This document shows, in pieces, positions 34,318 through 43,174 of a DNA stretch of 64,000 bases (positions within the stretch are counted from its first letter, which is position 1; every line of letters begins with the position of its first letter). Below the pieces are notes generated by a model. It ran no database searches and was not told where the DNA came from. It saw only the letters and a program-made list of their open reading frames with translations. The stretch comes from an uncultured Pseudomonas sp. (GTDB lineage Bacteria > Pseudomonadota > Gammaproteobacteria > Pseudomonadales > Pseudomonadaceae): NCBI RefSeq assembly GCF_943846705.1, contig NZ_OX044366.1, forward strand, positions 1,426,001 to 1,490,000. The letters run 5' to 3'. Both the position numbers and the translations under genes were made by a program.

Positions 34318-34339
34318 CAATATATAAAAAGATAGATTG
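34318..34339 (+). promoter_or_regulatory. Palindromic operator candidate of the BigR-like regulator
   Basis: CAATATAT and ATAGATTG, separated by six bases (AAAAAG), match as an inverted repeat at 7 of 8 positions. The site is in an AT-rich stretch 27-48 bp before the regulator ATG, where an ArsR-family repressor that controls its own operon would bind. Confidence 0.5.
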
Positions 34340-34365
34340 TTTTTGTCTTAATTGAACTGCCTATT

Positions 34366-34689
34366 ATGAAAGCCGACGAAGTCTCACTCGATATCCAGCA
34401 GCTACGCGCCAATGCCGATGCGGCAGGGCAGTTGCTTAAGGCCCTGAGCAATCCAGACCGCCTGCTGTTGCTGTGTCAGTTGTCCCAGGGCGAGCGCAAT
34501 GTCAGCGAGCTGGAGGCGCTGCTCGGTATTCAGCAGCCCACCTTGTCCCAGCAGTTAGCCGTGCTGCGCCGTGAAGGCTTGGTGGAGACCCGGCGCGAGG
34601 GCAAGCTAATCTACTACTGCATCAGCAGCCCGGCGGCGTTGGCGGTGATCAACACCCTCTATCAACTGTTCTGCGCAGGTACCGAATAA
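34366..34689 (+). CDS. bigR: ArsR-family sulfide/persulfide-responsive repressor (BigR/SqrR-like)
   Basis: A 107-residue winged-helix ArsR protein: LSNPDRLLLLCQLSQGERNV, then the recognition helix region IQQPTLSQQLAVLRREGLVE and the wing TRREGKLIYYCIS. Cysteines at 37 and 103 are 66 residues apart, the same spacing I recall for the redox pair in BigR and SqrR, which sense persulfides through a disulfide or polysulfide bridge. A third Cys is at 85. The gene leads an operon of YeeE/YedE-type transporters, a metallo-beta-lactamase-fold dioxygenase and a SulP permease, the usual BigR company. Its stop shares one base with the next start. Confidence 0.85.
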   Translation: MKADEVSLDIQQLRANADAAGQLLKALSNPDRLLLLCQLSQGERNVSELEALLGIQQPTLSQQLAVLRREGLVETRREGKLIYYCISSPAALAVINTLYQLFCAGTE

Positions 34690-35120
34690 TGACGATTGAT
34701 TGGTACAACTTCACGCCCTGGAGCGCCTTGGCGGGCGGCACGCTGATCGGCTTGGCGGCGAGCCTGTTTGTCGTGATGAATGGCCGGATTGCCGGTATTA
34801 GCGGGCTGCTCGGCAGCCTGCTGGGGGCGGGTGAGGGGCGCGGCGAGAAGGCCCTGTTTCTCCTCGGCATCCTGCTCGCGCCACTGCTCTGGCAGCTTTT
34901 CAGTGTGTTGCCCGTGATTGAAATTCACAGTGGCTGGCTGACGCTGACTGTTGCCGGTTTGCTGGTCGGTATCGGCACCCGTTATGGCTCGGGCTGCACC
35001 AGTGGCCACGGCGTCTGCGGCTTATCGCGGTTATCGCCGCGTTCACTGGCGGCTACCTTGAGCTTTATGGCCGCCGGCTTCGCCACGGTATTTGTTCTGC
35101 GTCATCTGTTGGGGGGCTGA
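34689..35120 (+). CDS. YeeE/YedE family sulfur transporter subunit
   Basis: A 143-residue membrane protein with about four hydrophobic segments and the YeeE/YedE signature GSGCTSGHGVCGLSRLS near residue 100, whose cysteine is used for sulfur-species transfer in the thiosulfate channel TsuA (YeeE). It is one half of a split YeeE/YedE pair (PmpA-like) with the next gene. The start overlaps the bigR stop by one base (TAATG), so translation is coupled. It probably moves a reduced sulfur compound across the inner membrane. Confidence 0.87.
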   Translation: MTIDWYNFTPWSALAGGTLIGLAASLFVVMNGRIAGISGLLGSLLGAGEGRGEKALFLLGILLAPLLWQLFSVLPVIEIHSGWLTLTVAGLLVGIGTRYGSGCTSGHGVCGLSRLSPRSLAATLSFMAAGFATVFVLRHLLGG

Positions 35121-35122
35121 AT

Positions 35123-35557
35123 ATGCGCAAATTGATGGCGTTTCTCGCCGGAGTAACCTTCGGCATTGGCCTGCTGACGGCCGGCATGGCTAATCCGGGT
35201 AAAGTATTGGCCTTCCTCGATCTGAGCGGTGCCTGGGATCCTTCCTTGGCGCTGGTGATGGTCGCGGCTATCGGCGTGGCGTTCTTGCCGTTTAGTTGGG
35301 CGCGGTTGCAGCGCACCAGCCTGCTCGGCGCGCCGATGCAGTTGCCCGGCAAGCGCGAATTGGATCGCCGGCTGATCGGCGGCAGCCTGCTGTTTGGCAT
35401 AGGCTGGGGGATTGCCGGTATCTGCCCTGGGCCGGCCGTGGCGCTGCTGCTGACGGGGCGTTGGCAGGTGCTGTTGTTCATGGCGGCGATGCTGCTGGGC
35501 ATGTTGGTGTTTACTGCGCTGGAGCAGCGTTCGGCCGCGTTTGTACGCGCAAAATGA
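35123..35557 (+). CDS. YeeE/YedE family (DUF6691) sulfur transporter subunit
   Basis: A 144-residue membrane protein, the partner of the previous gene (PmpB-like). It has FGIGLLTAGMANPGKVLAFL at the N terminus and GIGWGIAGICPGPAVALL toward the C terminus; that Cys-Pro-Gly segment matches the second half of long YeeE proteins. It starts two bases after the preceding stop. The pair together equals one full-length YeeE. Confidence 0.87.
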   Translation: MRKLMAFLAGVTFGIGLLTAGMANPGKVLAFLDLSGAWDPSLALVMVAAIGVAFLPFSWARLQRTSLLGAPMQLPGKRELDRRLIGGSLLFGIGWGIAGICPGPAVALLLTGRWQVLLFMAAMLLGMLVFTALEQRSAAFVRAK

Positions 35558-35591
35558 GCGCGCTATCAATACCTAATGGAGGCCCTCGGCC

Positions 35592-36449
35592 GTGAATATT
35601 CAGGCGTTTTTCGATGCGGCCACTTCGACCTACAGCTATGTCGTCAGCGATCCGAGCACGGCACAGTGCGCGATTATCGACTCGGTGCTCGACTACGACG
35701 CGGCGGCTGGACGCACCAACTATGCCAGCGCCGATAAGCTGATTAGTTACGTGCGCGAGCAGGGCCTGAGCGTGCAGTGGCTGCTGGAAACCCACGTGCA
35801 TGCCGATCATCTTTCCGCTGCGCCCTATCTCAAGGCTGCGCTGGGCGGACGCTTGGCGATTGGCGAGCAGATCCGCGTGGTGCAGAACACCTTCGGCCAG
35901 TTGTTCAATGCCGGCCCGGCGTTTGCGCTCGATGGTCGCCAGTTCGATCAGCTGTTGCAGGATGACGAGGTTTTTCAGATCGGCACGCTAAACGCCCGCG
36001 CGCTGCATACCCCCGGGCATACGCCGGCCTGCATGACCTACCTGATTGGCGATGCCGCGTTTGTCGGCGACACCCTGTTTATGCCGGACTACGGCACCGC
36101 CCGTTGTGACTTCCCCGGCGGTGATGCGCGTACTCTGTATCGCTCGATTAACCGATTGTTTGCCCTGCCCGGCAGCATCCGGCTGTTTATGTGCCACGAT
36201 TATCTGGCCCCGGGGCGCGAGCAGCATCGTTATCAAACCACTGTGGCTGAGCAGCGTGAGCACAACGTGCATGTGCATCAAGGTGTTGCTGAGGACGATT
36301 TTGTCGCCATGCGCCAGGCGCGTGATGCCACCCTGGGGATGCCGGCGCTGATGTTGCCGGCGGTGCAGGTGAATATGCGCGCCGGTCATTTACCGCCCGC
36401 CGAAGCCAATGGTGTGCGCTACCTCAAGGTTCCATTGAATGTCTTATAA
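35592..36449 (+). CDS. Metallo-beta-lactamase-fold hydrolase, probable persulfide dioxygenase (Blh-like)
   Basis: A 285-residue protein of the glyoxalase II/ETHE1 branch of the MBL fold. It has the metal motif THVHADHLSAA at about 62-72, HTPGHTPACMTYL, GDTLFMPDYGTARCDFPGGD and CHDYLAPGRE. The second, aspartate-containing metal site and the DYGTARCDF strip are typical of persulfide dioxygenases and their Blh relatives in bigR operons, which oxidise sulfane sulfur to sulfite. The start is GTG with GGAGG 9 bases upstream. The 3' end overlaps the SulP gene by 11 bp. Confidence 0.85.
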   Translation: MNIQAFFDAATSTYSYVVSDPSTAQCAIIDSVLDYDAAAGRTNYASADKLISYVREQGLSVQWLLETHVHADHLSAAPYLKAALGGRLAIGEQIRVVQNTFGQLFNAGPAFALDGRQFDQLLQDDEVFQIGTLNARALHTPGHTPACMTYLIGDAAFVGDTLFMPDYGTARCDFPGGDARTLYRSINRLFALPGSIRLFMCHDYLAPGREQHRYQTTVAEQREHNVHVHQGVAEDDFVAMRQARDATLGMPALMLPAVQVNMRAGHLPPAEANGVRYLKVPLNVL

Positions 36450-38160
36450 GTGGCCGCTGCTGAACACCGTACGCGACTACAACCGCAGTCAGGCGAGCCG
36501 CGATTTCTTGGCGGCCTGTTTAATTTGCCTGTTATTGGTGCCGCAGGCGTTGGCCTACGCGCAGCTGGCCGGGCTGCCGGCCGTGGCGGGGATGTATGCG
36601 AGTATTTTGCCGTTGGTGGTGTATGCGCTGATCGGCGCAAGCCCCGGCGTGGCCTTGTCATTCGGCCCGGTGGCTGTGTTGGCGCTGATGACTGCGGCGG
36701 CATTAGCACCGATCGCCGCAGCCGGCACTGCGGCTTACAGTGCCGCCGCCGTAGGGTTGACCCTGCTGGTGGGCGTCTTGCTGTTGCTCATGGGCCTGCT
36801 GCGGCTGGGTTTTATTGCCAATTTCCTCAGCCACCCGGTGATCTCCGGGTTTGTCAGTGGCGCCGCGGTGCTGATTGCCGTGAGCCAGCTGCGCTATCTC
36901 CTCGGCGTATCAGCCGATGGTCTGACCCTGCCGCAGGTGCTGCCTGCGCTATATGAGCAGTTGGCGGCGGTGCATCGCCCGACGCTGTTGTTGGGCGTAC
37001 TGAGCCTGGTGTTGCTGGTGCTGCTGCGTAACCTGAGCCTGTTAGGCGTGCCGGCTGCTTGGGCGTTGCGGGTGAAACAGCTGAGCGCCTTGCTGGTGAT
37101 GTTGGTGGCGATGGCCCTGGGGGCGTTGCTGCAGCTGGAGGCTTATGGGGTCAAGGTGGTGGGGCAGGTGCCGGTCGGGTTACCGACGCTGGGCCTGCCG
37201 AACCTGGAGCTGGGCCTGCTGCGTGAGTTGCTGCCGGCCGCGTTGTTGATTGCTCTGGTGGGGTTTGTCGAGTCCATTTCTATTGCCCAGAGCCTGGCCA
37301 TGCGCAAGCGCCAGCTGATCAGCCCTAATCTGGAGCTGTTGGGTCAGGGGGCGGCCAACGTGGCCTCGGCCTGCAGCGGCGGCATGCCGGTGGCGGCGAG
37401 TTTTTCCCGCTCGGCGATGGCGCGGCAAAGCAATATGGCCACGCCATTGGTGGGTATTTTTGCGGCGGGGTTGATGTTGGCTGCAGTGCTTGGCTTGGCC
37501 CCGGTATTACAACACCTGCCGCAAGCGGTATTGGCCGCGAGCATTCTGGTCGCGGTGCTTGGTCTGGTGGATGTGCCGACCTTGCGCCACACCTGGCGCT
37601 ATTCCAAGGCTGAAGGCGGCGCGCAGCTGGCCACTTTTTTTGGTGTGCTGCTGCAAGGCGTTGAGGCTGGCATCATGCTTGGCGTCGTGCTGTCGCTGGT
37701 GTTGTTTCTGTGGCGCACCAGTCGGCCGCATATGGCGGTGGTGGGGCAGGTGCCGGGTAGTCAGCATTTTCGCAATATTCAGCGCTATAAAACCGTGCAG
37801 AGCCCCAGCGTGCTGTCGTTGCGGGTGGATGAAAGCCTGTATTTCCCCAATGCCCGTTACCTGGAGGCGCGCATCGGTGAGCTGATTGCGGTGAGCCCTG
37901 AAGTACGTCATCTGGTACTGATGTGCTCGGGGGTTAACCAGATTGATGCCAGTGCCCTGGATACCTTGGAGGCGATTGCCGAGCAGCTGCGCAGTGCCGA
38001 GGTGCAACTGCACCTGTCCGAAGTCAAAGGCCCGGTGATGGATCGCTTGCAGCGCTCGGACTTCCTCGAAAGCTTTGGCGGCCAGGTGTTTCTCAGCCAG
38101 TACCACGCGCTGTGCACGCTGGATCCGGTGTGTGCCGTGCGCGCACTGACGCCGGAGTAG
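36439..38160 (+). CDS. SulP family anion permease with STAS domain
   Basis: A 573-residue inner-membrane anion transporter. The SulP core (about 1-420) has SRDFLAACLICLLLVPQALA, YAQLAGLPAVAGMYASILPL and the GLxNxxSxxxGGMPVAASFSRSA-type segment near residue 315. A C-terminal STAS domain covers about 450-565 (VLSLRVDESLYFPNARYLE, NQIDASALDTLEAIA). SulP proteins carry sulfate, bicarbonate or organic anions. As the last gene of the BigR-like operon, overlapping the dioxygenase gene, it may export sulfite or sulfate made from sulfide; this is inference from context. Confidence 0.9.
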   Translation: MSYKWPLLNTVRDYNRSQASRDFLAACLICLLLVPQALAYAQLAGLPAVAGMYASILPLVVYALIGASPGVALSFGPVAVLALMTAAALAPIAAAGTAAYSAAAVGLTLLVGVLLLLMGLLRLGFIANFLSHPVISGFVSGAAVLIAVSQLRYLLGVSADGLTLPQVLPALYEQLAAVHRPTLLLGVLSLVLLVLLRNLSLLGVPAAWALRVKQLSALLVMLVAMALGALLQLEAYGVKVVGQVPVGLPTLGLPNLELGLLRELLPAALLIALVGFVESISIAQSLAMRKRQLISPNLELLGQGAANVASACSGGMPVAASFSRSAMARQSNMATPLVGIFAAGLMLAAVLGLAPVLQHLPQAVLAASILVAVLGLVDVPTLRHTWRYSKAEGGAQLATFFGVLLQGVEAGIMLGVVLSLVLFLWRTSRPHMAVVGQVPGSQHFRNIQRYKTVQSPSVLSLRVDESLYFPNARYLEARIGELIAVSPEVRHLVLMCSGVNQIDASALDTLEAIAEQLRSAEVQLHLSEVKGPVMDRLQRSDFLESFGGQVFLSQYHALCTLDPVCAVRALTPE

Positions 38161-38167
38161 CCGGCGT

Positions 38168-39811
38168 CTAGAGCAGCAGGATGGTGGCCAGGCCAAGGAA
38201 GGCGAAGAAGCCGACGACATCGGTCACCGTGGTCAGAATCACGCTGCCGGCCAGTGCCGGATCGATGCCCATGCGATCCAGCACCAGCGGTATGGCCCAG
38301 CCCGCCAGGGCGGCGCACAGCAGGTTGAGCAGAATCGCCGCGCCCAGTACCGCGCCTATCCCCCAGTTGCCGAACCACCACACGGCAAGCAGGGCGATGA
38401 CCACCGACCACAACAGACCGTTGAGTATCGAGATGCCCAGCTCGCGGTTGAGCAGGATGTGGATATTACCTTTCTGCACTTGGCCGAGGGCCAGGCCGCG
38501 GATCACCAGCGTCAGGGTCTGGCTGCCGGCGATGCCGCCCATGCTGGCGACAATCGGCATCAGCACGGCCAAGGCCACCAGTTGCTCAAGGGTGGCTTGA
38601 AACAGGCCAATCACCCAGGCAGCACTGAAGGCCGTCAACAGGTTGATACCCAGCCACACTGCGCGGCGGCGTGAACTGACCAATACGGGGGCGAAAATAT
38701 CGGCTTCATCGTTCAAGCCAGCCATGTGCATCAGGGCGCGGTCGGAGTCTTCGCGGATCAGGTCGATCACATCATCCACGGTAATGCGCCCAAGCAGCCG
38801 GTTGTGCTCATCGATCACCGGCGCGGAAAGCAGGTCGTGGTCCTGGAATAGTTGGGCCACTTCGTTGCCGCTGGTGGTCACGGCGATGCCGGCGATGTCG
38901 TGATGCATCAGCTCGCTCACCCGCTGGTCGAGTTCGGCGGTGACCAGCTCGCTCAGGCGCAGGGCGCCCTGGTAGTGACCTTTACGGTCGACCACCATCA
39001 ACAGGTCGGTTTGCGGCGGCAGGCGCTCGAGCAGGCGCAGGTAGCGCAGCACGGCGCTGGCGGTGACGTCGGCGCGCACCTGAATCGGGTCGGCGTTCAT
39101 CAGGCCGCCGGCCGAGTCCTCTGGGTAGGACAACATCGATTCGAGCTGCTGGCGTTGCGCGGTGCTGCTGGCATGCAGTAACTGGTTGCCCAGTTCGGCA
39201 GGCAAGGCCTGGATCAGGTCGACGCGGTCATCCAGCTCAAGCTCGGCGGTGGCGGCGATCAGGTCTTCCGGGTCGAGTTCCAGGGCCAGCGCGGTGCGGA
39301 TTTCGTCATGCAGGTAGGTGAGCACTTTGCCCGCCCGCTCGGTTTCCACCATGCTCCAGGCACGATGACGCTCCTCAGGTGGCAGGGCTTCCAACAACCC
39401 GGCGACTTTGGCCGGGTGCATGCGGTGCAGCACCTTGCCCAGGCGTTTCAGCTTGCCCTGAGCCAGCGCCTGGCGCACCGCTTCCAGCTGGCTGCTCGGG
39501 GCGTTGTCTGCCTCATCATGGGGTGTCAGGCTGGCTTCGGCCGAATCCCCGGCCAACTGCGTCCGCAGGCTGGGGCTCAGGTGAGGCAGGATGCGTTCTT
39601 CCAGCTCGAGCCCCGTCTGTTGCCAGAGCTTCAGACGCTGTTCGGCATCCAGCAACTCCAGCAGCGCGGCAATCTTGCCGGGGTGCATGCGCGCGAGCAG
39701 TTTGCGCACGCGTTTGTTCTTGCCGCTGGCCAGCGCCTGGATGATGGCGTTGGTGTCCGTGCGGCTGTGCTGGTGCGGGTTATGGCTGGAAGGCGGCGAG
39801 GGTGATTTCAT
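38168..39811 (-). CDS. mgtE: Magnesium transporter MgtE with duplicated N domain
   Basis: A 547-residue MgtE; the family norm is about 450-480. The extra length comes from two copies of the N-domain repeat, at about 25-95 (ALASGKNKRVRKLLARMHPG) and 112-180 (ALAQGKLKRLGKVLHRMHPA). Paired CBS domains follow (about 245-365, with DSAGGLMNADPIQV and GRITVDDVIDLIRED). The five-helix membrane domain (about 390-547) has the pore strip MGGIAGSQTLTLVIRGLALG. The N and CBS domains gate the Mg2+ pore in known structures. It converges on sulP with only 7 bp between the stops. Confidence 0.92.
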   Translation of the reverse strand: MKSPSPPSSHNPHQHSRTDTNAIIQALASGKNKRVRKLLARMHPGKIAALLELLDAEQRLKLWQQTGLELEERILPHLSPSLRTQLAGDSAEASLTPHDEADNAPSSQLEAVRQALAQGKLKRLGKVLHRMHPAKVAGLLEALPPEERHRAWSMVETERAGKVLTYLHDEIRTALALELDPEDLIAATAELELDDRVDLIQALPAELGNQLLHASSTAQRQQLESMLSYPEDSAGGLMNADPIQVRADVTASAVLRYLRLLERLPPQTDLLMVVDRKGHYQGALRLSELVTAELDQRVSELMHHDIAGIAVTTSGNEVAQLFQDHDLLSAPVIDEHNRLLGRITVDDVIDLIREDSDRALMHMAGLNDEADIFAPVLVSSRRRAVWLGINLLTAFSAAWVIGLFQATLEQLVALAVLMPIVASMGGIAGSQTLTLVIRGLALGQVQKGNIHILLNRELGISILNGLLWSVVIALLAVWWFGNWGIGAVLGAAILLNLLCAALAGWAIPLVLDRMGIDPALAGSVILTTVTDVVGFFAFLGLATILLL

Positions 39812-39892
39812 GGGAGTGAGAATAACACTCGCGCTGTAGCGCAGGAATTTGCGTGTGCAGGGCCGCGAGTGTCACGTGCCGAGCGGCTGCTG

Positions 39893-39922
39893 GCAAACGC
39901 CCGGCAAGGGCCGGGCGTTTGC
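39893..39922 (-). terminator. Terminator hairpin after aguA
   Basis: GCAAACGCCCGGC and its exact complement (39910-39922) form a 13-bp perfect stem with a 4-base loop, directly after the aguA stop. The stem ends in GTTTGC, so the U-run is short. Confidence 0.7.
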
Positions 39923-39924
39923 GC

Positions 39925-41031
39925 TTAACCGTGCTGCGGTGCGGGTTGCTGCTGGGTGATGCAGTGGATATTGCCGCCACCCAGGAGAATCTCCCGCCCC
40001 GGCACCATCACCACGCGATGCTGCGGGAACAGGCGCTGGAGAATCTCCTGCGCTTCGGCATCCTTGGGGTCGTCAAAGCTGGGGGCAATGATGCCGCCGT
40101 TGACGATCAGGAAGTTAACGTAAGAGCCGGCCAGGCGGATCGAAGGATCGCGCTCTTGGCTGTCGGCGACCCAGTCGACGCCCGCGCATTCTTCTTGCGT
40201 GGCATGCAATGGGCCGGGAATCGGCATTTTGTGCACAACCAACTGACGGCCCTTGGCATCGCGGACGTTTTCCAGCACGCGCATGGCGGCCTGGCAGCGC
40301 GGGTAGTTGGGGTCGTTGGCGTCGTCGGTCCAGGCCAGCAGCACTTCGCCGGGGCGCACGTAGCAGCAGAAGTTGTCGACGTGGCCGTCGGTCTCGTCAT
40401 TGAACAGGCCGTCCGGCAGCCAGATCACCGTGTCGATGGCCAGGTGCTCGGCCAGGTACTGCTCAATTTGCTCGCGGTTCAGGTGCGGGTTGCGATTCGG
40501 GTTGAGCAGGCATTCCTCGGTGGTGATCAGGGTGCCTTGACCGTCGACGTGGATCGAGCCGCCTTCGAGGATCAGCTCATCGGTGCGGTAGCGCTGCTGG
40601 CCTTCGATTTGCAGAATCTTGCGTGCTACCTGATCGTCGCGCACCCAGTTGGCGTACAGGCCGCCATTCAGGCCGCCCCAGGCGTTGAACGCCCAGTCCA
40701 CCCCGCGCACTTCGCCGCTGTTGTTGGCGACAAAGGTTGGGCCGGTGTCACGCACCCAGGCATCATCGGTGCTGATTTCGACAACGCGAATATTGGTGTG
40801 GGCCAGGCGCTCGCAGGCGTTTTCGTACTGCCCGGCGGAGGCGCACACGGTCACCGGTTCGAATTCGGCAATCGCCCTGGCCACGGCGCTAAAGGCAGCC
40901 TGCGCCGGCTTGCCACCCAGGCGCCAGTTGTCTGGGCGCTCGGGCCAGACCATCCACGTTTGGCTGTGGGGTTCCCACTCGGCAGGCATGCGGAAACCAT
41001 CGGCGCGGGGTGTGGTATTCAGGGCTGTCAT
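39925..41031 (-). CDS. aguA: Agmatine deiminase
   Basis: A 368-residue guanidino-modifying enzyme that hydrolyses agmatine to N-carbamoylputrescine and ammonia in the arginine decarboxylase route to putrescine. It starts MTALNTTPRADGFRMPAEWE. It has the substrate loop SSDDAWVRDTGPTF-like segment (STDDAWVRDTGPTF), ETDGHVDNFCCYV and the catalytic Cys near the end in REILLGGGNIHC. I chose the ATG at 41031; the frame is open to 41157, but those 42 residues are not part of the family. aguB is not adjacent here. It contributes to the polyamine theme of the window. Confidence 0.96.
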   Translation of the reverse strand: MTALNTTPRADGFRMPAEWEPHSQTWMVWPERPDNWRLGGKPAQAAFSAVARAIAEFEPVTVCASAGQYENACERLAHTNIRVVEISTDDAWVRDTGPTFVANNSGEVRGVDWAFNAWGGLNGGLYANWVRDDQVARKILQIEGQQRYRTDELILEGGSIHVDGQGTLITTEECLLNPNRNPHLNREQIEQYLAEHLAIDTVIWLPDGLFNDETDGHVDNFCCYVRPGEVLLAWTDDANDPNYPRCQAAMRVLENVRDAKGRQLVVHKMPIPGPLHATQEECAGVDWVADSQERDPSIRLAGSYVNFLIVNGGIIAPSFDDPKDAEAQEILQRLFPQHRVVMVPGREILLGGGNIHCITQQQPAPQHG

Positions 41032-41464
41032 AGGTTCACCAAAGTACGAAACAGGCTTAGTAGGCAGAGGGCAAGGTATTGCATGGACTGGCACCTGACC
41101 GTGCGGCGAATGGCGTTTATCTGGCGCTGGCGCTGCGCTGTCACGGTAGCACTGCATGCAAGAACAACATCAATGCGTTATTTATATCCGATAAAAATCG
41201 GTCTTTAAAGGATTAACTACTTTATTTTCAGAATTTTAATCGATTAATATCAAATATAAATCCGCTAAGCGCTGCGCAAATGCCTGTAATGCGCGCATGC
41301 TATCGGCAACGACTTCGGCTTAGCCCGAGGTCACTCTCAGCTCTGGCTGGGTCACGCTGTGAAACGAGGAACGATATGCGAGCCGTCTCGGTGACACCGA
41401 ATGCCCCTGATCTCACGCTACAGTGCAAGCACTGCATAACCCACCGGCAGCCAGTGGTGACCAC
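41032..41464. other. 433-bp divergent region between aguA and the amidase gene
   Basis: It contains an AT-rich core (about 41170-41270) with a small hairpin CCGATAAAAATCGG and the palindrome TTAATCGATTAA near 41238, probably promoter and operator DNA for the divergent genes. The distal part carries a 30-codon open frame (41376-41468) that ends in the amidase start. Nothing longer is supported. Confidence 0.5.
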
Positions 41465-41468
41465 ATGA
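41376..41468 (+). CDS. Possible 30-residue ORF coupled to the amidase gene
   Basis: The frame starts MRAVSVTPNAPDLTLQ and ends ITHRQPVVTT, with a CKHC pair. It has a good Shine-Dalgarno (GAGGA, 5-base spacing), while the amidase ATG has none. Its TGA overlaps the amidase ATG as ATGA, the usual arrangement for translational coupling. Either a short upstream peptide feeds ribosomes to the amidase or the amidase starts elsewhere (GTG 41423). No homologue is recognised. Confidence 0.4.
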   Translation: MRAVSVTPNAPDLTLQCKHCITHRQPVVTT

Positions 41469-43174
41469 TCGAAGTAACCGAAGTTTCCATTGCCGAGTTG
41501 CGCGCCGCGCTCGAAGCCGGCCAAACCACAGCCGTCGAGTTGGTGCAGGCCTATCACGCGCGCATCGACGCCTATAACGGCGCCGACACAACCAGCGCAC
41601 TTAACGCCGTGGTGGTGCGCAACCCAGATGCGCTCAAGGAGGCCGAGGCCTCCGATGCGCGCCGCGCCCGTGGCGAGAGCCTTGGCCCGCTCGATGGTAT
41701 TCCCTATACCGCCAAGGACAGCTACCTGGTCAAAGGCCTCACCGCCGCTTCCGGCAGCCCGGCCTTCAAGGAGTTGGTCGCCCATCGCGATGCCTTCACC
41801 ATCGAACGCCTGCGCGCTGCCGGGGCCATCTGCCTGGGCAAAACCAATATGCCGCCGATGGCCAACGGCGGCATGCAGCGCGGCGTTTATGGCCGCGCGG
41901 AAAGCCCGTATAACGCTGACTACCTCACCGCGCCCTTCGCCTCTGGCTCATCCAACGGTGCCGGTACCGCCACCGCCGCCAGCTTTGCCGCGTTTGGTCT
42001 GGCCGAAGAAACCTGGTCGAGCGGTCGCGGCCCGGCGTCCAACAACGGTCTGTGCGCCTACACGCCGTCACGCGGGGTGATCTCGGTGCGCGGCAACTGG
42101 CCGCTGACGCCGACCATGGACGTGGTGGTGCCCTATGCCCGCACCATGGCCGACCTGCTCGCTGTACTCGACGTGGTGGTGGCTGAAGATCCGGACACGC
42201 GTGGCGACCTATGGCGACTGCAACCTTGGGTGCCCATCCCCAGTGTCAGCAGCGTACGCCCAGCTTCCTATGCCGAACTGGCCGCGAGCCCTGAAGCGCT
42301 GGCCGGTAAACGCTTCGGTGTGCCACGCATGTTTATCAACAAGGATGAGCTCGCGGGTAGCAGCGAAGCACCGGGCATCGGCGGTCCAACCGGCCAACGC
42401 ATTCATACCCGGCCCACGGTGATCGCCCTCTGGGAGCAGGCCCGCACAGCGCTGGAAGCCGCCGGAGCGGACGTCATCGAGGTCGACTTCCCGCTGGTAT
42501 CCAACTGCGAAGGCGACCGCCCCGGCGCGCCAACCGTGTACAACCGAGGCATCGTCAGCCCTGAGTTTCTGCATGACGAATTGTGGGAGCTCTCAGGCTG
42601 GGCCTTCGACGATTTCCTCCAGGCCAACGGCGACCCTAAGCTCAACCGCCTGGCTGACGTTGACGGCCCGCAGATCTTCCCGCATGACCCCGGCACCCTG
42701 CCCAACCGTGAGGGCGACCTGGCCGCCGGCATGGATGAATACGTCAAGATGGCCAAGCGCGGCTTGAAAAAATGGGACGAGATCGAAACCTTGGCCGACG
42801 GCCTGCGCGGGCTGGAGCAAACGCGTAAGCTCGACCTCGAAGACTGGATGGACAGCCTCGGCCTCGACGCCGTGCTGTTCCCCACCGTCGCCGACGTCGG
42901 CCCAGCCGATGCAGACGTGAACCCGGCTTCGGCAGATATCGCCTGGAGCAACGGCGTCTGGGTGGCCAACGGCAACCTGGCCATCCGTCACCTGGGCGTG
43001 CCCACCGTCACCGTGCCGATGGGCGTGATGGCCGACATCGGCATGCCTGCCGGTCTGACCTTCGCCGGCCGCGCCTATGACGACTCGGCGTTGCTGCGCT
43101 TTGCGGCGGCGTTTGAGGCGACTGGTTCGAAGCGTGTGGTACCACCCCGCACGCCGCCATTGCCTCGGCGCTGA
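41465..43174 (+). CDS. Amidase (amidase signature family)
   Basis: An amidase-signature hydrolase of 569 residues. The catalytic Lys is in LDGIPYTAKDSYLV (about residue 84), the cis-Ser in FASGSSNGAG (about 162) and the probable nucleophile Ser in ETWSSGRGPASNN (about 185). The usual GTDTGGSIR stretch is replaced by EETWSSGRG, so this is a divergent subgroup and the substrate cannot be named. I chose the ATG at 41465 from family-like MIEVTEVSIAELRAALEAG; GTG 41423 is the alternative. It diverges from aguA, which hints at nitrogen or polyamine metabolism but does not prove it. Confidence 0.85.
   Translation: MIEVTEVSIAELRAALEAGQTTAVELVQAYHARIDAYNGADTTSALNAVVVRNPDALKEAEASDARRARGESLGPLDGIPYTAKDSYLVKGLTAASGSPAFKELVAHRDAFTIERLRAAGAICLGKTNMPPMANGGMQRGVYGRAESPYNADYLTAPFASGSSNGAGTATAASFAAFGLAEETWSSGRGPASNNGLCAYTPSRGVISVRGNWPLTPTMDVVVPYARTMADLLAVLDVVVAEDPDTRGDLWRLQPWVPIPSVSSVRPASYAELAASPEALAGKRFGVPRMFINKDELAGSSEAPGIGGPTGQRIHTRPTVIALWEQARTALEAAGADVIEVDFPLVSNCEGDRPGAPTVYNRGIVSPEFLHDELWELSGWAFDDFLQANGDPKLNRLADVDGPQIFPHDPGTLPNREGDLAAGMDEYVKMAKRGLKKWDEIETLADGLRGLEQTRKLDLEDWMDSLGLDAVLFPTVADVGPADADVNPASADIAWSNGVWVANGNLAIRHLGVPTVTVPMGVMADIGMPAGLTFAGRAYDDSALLRFAAAFEATGSKRVVPPRTPPLPRR

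Noticed and set aside
39853..41208. 451-codon + strand frame opposite aguA
   Set aside because: Antisense shadow of agmatine deiminase; it also runs through the aguA terminator.
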